A stretch of 7,871 nucleotides of DNA. Origin: Candidatus Thorarchaeota archaeon SMTZ1-83 (GTDB lineage: Archaea > Asgardarchaeota > Thorarchaeia > Thorarchaeales > Thorarchaeaceae). Shown here in pieces: positions 5,998 through 7,871 of the stretch. Within the stretch, counting starts at the first letter, position 1, and every line of letters starts with the position of its first letter. Position numbers and translations under genes: made by a program. The notes beneath the pieces were generated by a model. It had not been told where the DNA came from. It searched no databases and saw only the letters and a list, made by a program, of their open reading frames with translations. Location: positions 1 to 7,871 of the forward strand of contig LRSK01000046.1 in NCBI GenBank assembly GCA_001563325.1, given 5' to 3'.

Positions 5998-7068
5998 CTA
6001 GTCCCAGATGATTCTCCCGTCTTCCTTAAGCTCTTCAAGAGCTGGCGGGAGCTTCTTCACTCGCTTAAGGGCGACATCCGCATGCAGCTCAGAAGTACCT
6101 GGAACTCCGAGGTCTTCGAGCTCTTGGCATGAGAATAGTGGTGTCAGGTTCAGTGACGTGAACTCATTCTCTTCCGGATGATCACTGTGAAGGTATAGTT
6201 CTTCAAGAGCTAAGCACTCAGACAGAGGTGCGAGGTCTATGGCTCTCAGATTGTTCCCTGCTACGTCTAGAGCCCGTAGCTCTTGGCACTTGGATAATGG
6301 TGCAAGGTCAAGTTCTTCGATTGTATTCATCGCAAGCTCGAGCCGCCTCATCTCGGTGCAGCTTGAGAGTGGTTCAATGTCAATCGTCTGAATCTCATTT
6401 CCGCCAAGTCTGAGTATCCTGAGGTCAGTTGCAGCCGAGAGTGGAGAGAGGTCTATGGACTGTAGTGCGTTCTGATGAAGATAGACGAACTTGAGCTTAC
6501 GGCACTCGCGAAGCGGAGCCAAGTCTATCTCTCGAAGAGAGTTGTACATCAAGTTGAGTTGCTGCAGTTCTTTGCAGTGTACCAGCGGCGATAGGTCAAT
6601 TGAGCCGATGAGGTTTGTTTCAAGCTCAAGACTCTCCAAAGAGGTGCATTTGGCAAGTGGCTCGAGAGAAATCTCCGAAAGCTTGTTGTTGAAAAGCCGA
6701 AGCCTCCTGAGGTTGGTACATTGTTCGAGGGGCGCGAGGTCGAAATCCTCTATCTCATTTGCACCCAGATTGAGTTCTCGAAGAGGCTTGCAGTCAGACA
6801 AGGGACCGAGGTCAATAGTCTTCAACGAGTTCTTGAAGAGGTTGACTATTTGCAGGTTGTCGTGAGTTCCGAGGGGTGAGAGATCAATCTCAGCAATTCG
6901 ATTTGCAGACAGGTTGATCTCTTTCAAATCCAGCATAGTTTCAAGGACCGCTAAGTCTATGCTGACTATGCCTTTCTTGTTGAGGTCGAGGACCGTGTCT
7001 TCGGTGTCGAACTCTATCTCATTCAGATTGCCGTCTTTGTCTATAAAGCCAATCGTGATCTCTGACAA
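5998..7068 (-). CDS. Leucine-rich-repeat protein, 24-residue repeats
   Basis: A 356-residue protein that is almost entirely a leucine-rich-repeat solenoid, a fold used for protein binding. A short N-terminal part (MSEITIGFIDKDGNLNEIEF) looks like a beta hairpin. A capping repeat follows, then ten units of exactly 24 residues (48-287) with the pattern LxxLxLxxNxLxxIDLxPLxxCxx. An eleventh unit (288-316) carries a 5-residue insertion, and a C-terminal cap ends in GRIIWD. There is no signal peptide or membrane helix, so it is probably cytoplasmic. I place the start at the TTG at 7068, because AAAGGAG (7077-7083) lies 8 bases upstream. The frame also opens at a TTG at 7137, which would add 23 arginine- and lysine-rich residues that look unlike the rest. 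The gene is divergent from the DsrE-like gene and first in the leftward cluster with the small proteins and the STAND ATPase. The binding partner is unknown. Confidence 0.9.
   Translation of the reverse strand: MSEITIGFIDKDGNLNEIEFDTEDTVLDLNKKGIVSIDLAVLETMLDLKEINLSANRIAEIDLSPLGTHDNLQIVNLFKNSLKTIDLGPLSDCKPLRELNLGANEIEDFDLAPLEQCTNLRRLRLFNNKLSEISLEPLAKCTSLESLELETNLIGSIDLSPLVHCKELQQLNLMYNSLREIDLAPLRECRKLKFVYLHQNALQSIDLSPLSAATDLRILRLGGNEIQTIDIEPLSSCTEMRRLELAMNTIEELDLAPLSKCQELRALDVAGNNLRAIDLAPLSECLALEELYLHSDHPEENEFTSLNLTPLFSCQELEDLGVPGTSELHADVALKRVKKLPPALEELKEDGRIIWD
6121..6927 (-). repeat. LRR-coding repeat array, 72-base period
   Basis: Ten consecutive 72-base units (6208-6927) encode LRRs without any insertion or deletion. 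They are followed by one 87-base unit (6121-6207) that carries five additional codons in its convex part. Nine of the eleven units have cysteine at position 22; the first (GTHDN) and seventh (SAATD) lack it. Confidence 0.85.
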
Positions 7069-7076
7069 CAGAATAA

Positions 7077-7083
7077 CTCCTTT
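7077..7083 (-). promoter_or_regulatory. Shine-Dalgarno site fixing the LRR start at 7068
   Basis: AAAGGAG on the minus strand, 8 bases before a TTG at 7066-7068. Sequence and spacing are near ideal, and this is the main reason to prefer a 356-residue product over the 379-residue one. Confidence 0.7.
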
Positions 7084-7160
7084 ACCAAACTCGCCGGCTC
7101 GGCGTATTCTTGAAGGCTTTTTCAATGTTGGCCTCAATCGTGTACGGCGACAGGGTTACA

Positions 7161-7169
7161 GTTTTAAAG
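7161..7169 (+). promoter_or_regulatory. TATA-like box of the DsrE-like gene, possibly bidirectional
   Basis: GTTTTAAAG, centred about 48 bases upstream of the TTG at 7213, predicts a leader of about 20 bases that contains AAGGAG. Its TTTAAA core is palindromic and lies between two divergent genes. It could also serve the LRR gene, with a leader of about 70 bases to the TTG at 7068. No better box is seen for that gene. Confidence 0.5.
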
Positions 7170-7196
7170 AGTATGTGCGCCGCTCATCAAACACCT

Positions 7197-7202
7197 AAGG
7201 AG
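7197..7202 (+). promoter_or_regulatory. Ribosome binding site of the DsrE-like gene
   Basis: AAGGAG, 10 bases before the TTG at 7213. The nearer ATG at 7203 is in another frame. A TGA at 7204-7206 closes the coding frame upstream, so TTG is the only start that keeps the first beta strand. Confidence 0.65.
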
Positions 7203-7212
7203 ATGAATCTAT

Positions 7213-7866
7213 TTGGAAAAGAAGACTCTTGGAATTCTTCTTATGACTGCGCCTTACACCTATCAGAACAGTCACACATTCTATGACCTAGCGAAGGCTG
7301 CTCTCGAGAAAGGCTATGGCGTCAAGGTCTTTCTCTTTGTAGATGGTGTGAACAATGCCAAACTCGGTCAAGATCCAGACCCCGACATTCCCATGAATAG
7401 CAAACTCCAGGAGTTGGCGGACGCAGGAGCCGAGTTTCAGGCATGCGGACTCTGCACATCTGCACGCGGGTTCGATCAGAGCGGTTCAGACTTCATTGAG
7501 GGAGTCGAGGTTTCTGGACTCACTGAGTTTGCTGAGTTTGTTGGTGAGGCCGACCGCTTCGCAAAGTCCTCATTTTGGTCAACACTAGACCTTATGGAAA
7601 GATTATCAACTTCGAAGGTTGGCGAGCTGCTGTCGGAATGTTTGGGATGGATCATGAGCCTACACTGCTATTCATGGGTGATGGAGTGTACTCTCTCCTT
7701 AAGGCGGCTGATGTGGTGCCCTTCAGGATGTTCAAGGCTACGTACCTTGACTTCGATGGTCGGATCTTGGCGAGTAAGAAGTCTCTGGAGAGTAGAGGAA
7801 TCAGTCCAGGAGAGATTTTCGATGATGTCGAGGTGGCTGACGAGTCAGCGGTTTCCGAGGCTCTGA
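7213..7866 (+). CDS. DsrE-family sulfurtransferase-like protein, reading frame runs on past its natural end
   Basis: A small cytoplasmic protein of the DsrE/TusD type, a family that relays sulfane sulfur on a cysteine. The recognisable domain is residues 1-116 (7213-7560). It has strand KKTLGILLMTAPYT, a helix with YDLAKAALEKGYGVKVFLFVDGV, then MNSKLQELADAGAEFQACGLCTSARGF with C78 and C81 where the family keeps its active cysteine, and EFAEFVGEADRF at the usual C-terminus. The frame continues to a TGA at 7864-7866. Those last 101 residues look like a shadow frame, rich in S, R, W and M with no family resemblance, because the same bases encode a DsrF-like protein in the -1 frame. The start is TTG with AAGGAG upstream. 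The true product is probably 116-120 residues, with its stop lost through an indel. Confidence 0.82.
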   Translation: MEKKTLGILLMTAPYTYQNSHTFYDLAKAALEKGYGVKVFLFVDGVNNAKLGQDPDPDIPMNSKLQELADAGAEFQACGLCTSARGFDQSGSDFIEGVEVSGLTEFAEFVGEADRFAKSSFWSTLDLMERLSTSKVGELLSECLGWIMSLHCYSWVMECTLSLRRLMWCPSGCSRLRTLTSMVGSWRVRSLWRVEESVQERFSMMSRWLTSQRFPRL

Positions 7867-7871
7867 CTGAG
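7563..7871 (+). CDS. DsrF/TusC-like protein, no start codon, cut by the window edge
   Basis: Read in the -1 frame relative to the DsrE-like gene, the bases give KVLILVNTRPYGKIINFEGW, then RAAVGMFGMDHEPTLLFMGD and GVYSLLKAADVV, and stay open to the end (103 codons). This is the DsrF/TusC pattern: a first strand, an RPYG turn, an alpha helix, and the FMGDGVYxLLK segment. It is a component of the DsrEFH/TusBCD sulfur-relay type complex. Neither ATG, GTG nor TTG lies between the in-frame TGA at 7545-7547 and the first strand. TTG at 7575 would remove half of that strand. No cysteine is seen in the visible part, so it would be a structural and not a catalytic partner. It is either a separate gene whose start was lost or the second half of a broken fusion. 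A DsrH/TusB gene might follow outside the window. Confidence 0.75.

Noticed and set aside
5985..5998. GCCT-AGGC inverted repeat at the end of the LRR gene as a terminator
   Set aside because: The stem is only 4 bp, it overlaps the stop codon and no T-run follows directly.
6491..6865. A 124-codon rightward open frame opposite the LRR gene (similar ones at 6228, 6914 and 4031)
   Set aside because: These are antisense shadows of repetitive or leucine-rich coding sequence. They are rich in S, R and L and show no domain.
6998..7048. EF-hand-like calcium loop (FIDKDGNLNEIEF) at the LRR N-terminus
   Set aside because: Positions 3, 5, 6, 8 and 12 fit an EF-hand, but the essential aspartate at position 1 is phenylalanine and the flanks look like beta strands, so a DKDGN beta turn is more likely.
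7561..7567. Programmed -1 frameshift site at the DsrE/DsrF junction
   Set aside because: gcaaagt has only a three-base A run and no X XXY YYZ heptamer, and no strong downstream structure was seen. An indel is the simpler explanation.

Overview
The window looks archaeal, and most like an Asgard archaeon of the Thorarchaeota type. The evidence is a two-domain thioredoxin-fold protein disulfide oxidoreductase of the archaeal PDO family, archaeal TATA boxes about 40-65 bases upstream of several starts, purine-rich Shine-Dalgarno sites, a large STAND ATPase with TPRs, and a leucine-rich-repeat protein built on a regular 24-residue 'IDLxPLxxC' unit. The lineage is inferred from recognition of these protein styles and was not computed.

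Left part (1-1805), thiol redox: the 3' nine-tenths of a thioredoxin reductase gene runs rightwards off the left edge. It converges, with 15 bases between, on a leftward pair made of the disulfide oxidoreductase (PDO) followed by a YciI-like small protein. In characterised archaea thioredoxin reductase is the electron donor of PDO, so the two genes plausibly encode one NADPH-thioredoxin reductase-PDO relay.

Middle part (1933-7068), all leftward: in order of transcription these are an LRR protein, a 106-residue small protein, a 67-residue small protein and a 1051-residue STAND ATPase with C-terminal TPRs. Gaps are about 100-170 bases. At least the two small genes have their own TATA-like sequences, so this is a co-directional cluster and not a tight operon. 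The two small proteins are paralogues of a family I do not recognise, and the longer one carries an extra copy of its N-terminal helix-like segment. The STAND protein has a P-loop, Walker B, GxP-like and MHD motifs but no N-terminal effector domain. An NB-ARC-like ATPase, a separate LRR protein and two unknown small proteins side by side resemble the parts of an NLR-type sensor split over several genes. That idea is inference only.

Right edge (7213-7871): a rightward DsrE-family sulfurtransferase-like gene, transcribed divergently from the LRR gene, runs into a DsrF/TusC-like coding sequence in the -1 frame. The second has no start codon and the first has no stop where its homology ends. This suggests an indel, either biological or from assembly, near 7548-7563.

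Three of the six genes with a visible start use TTG, each with a good ribosome binding site. No RNA genes, CRISPR arrays or insertion sequences were seen, and no gene-free stretch exceeds about 170 bases.
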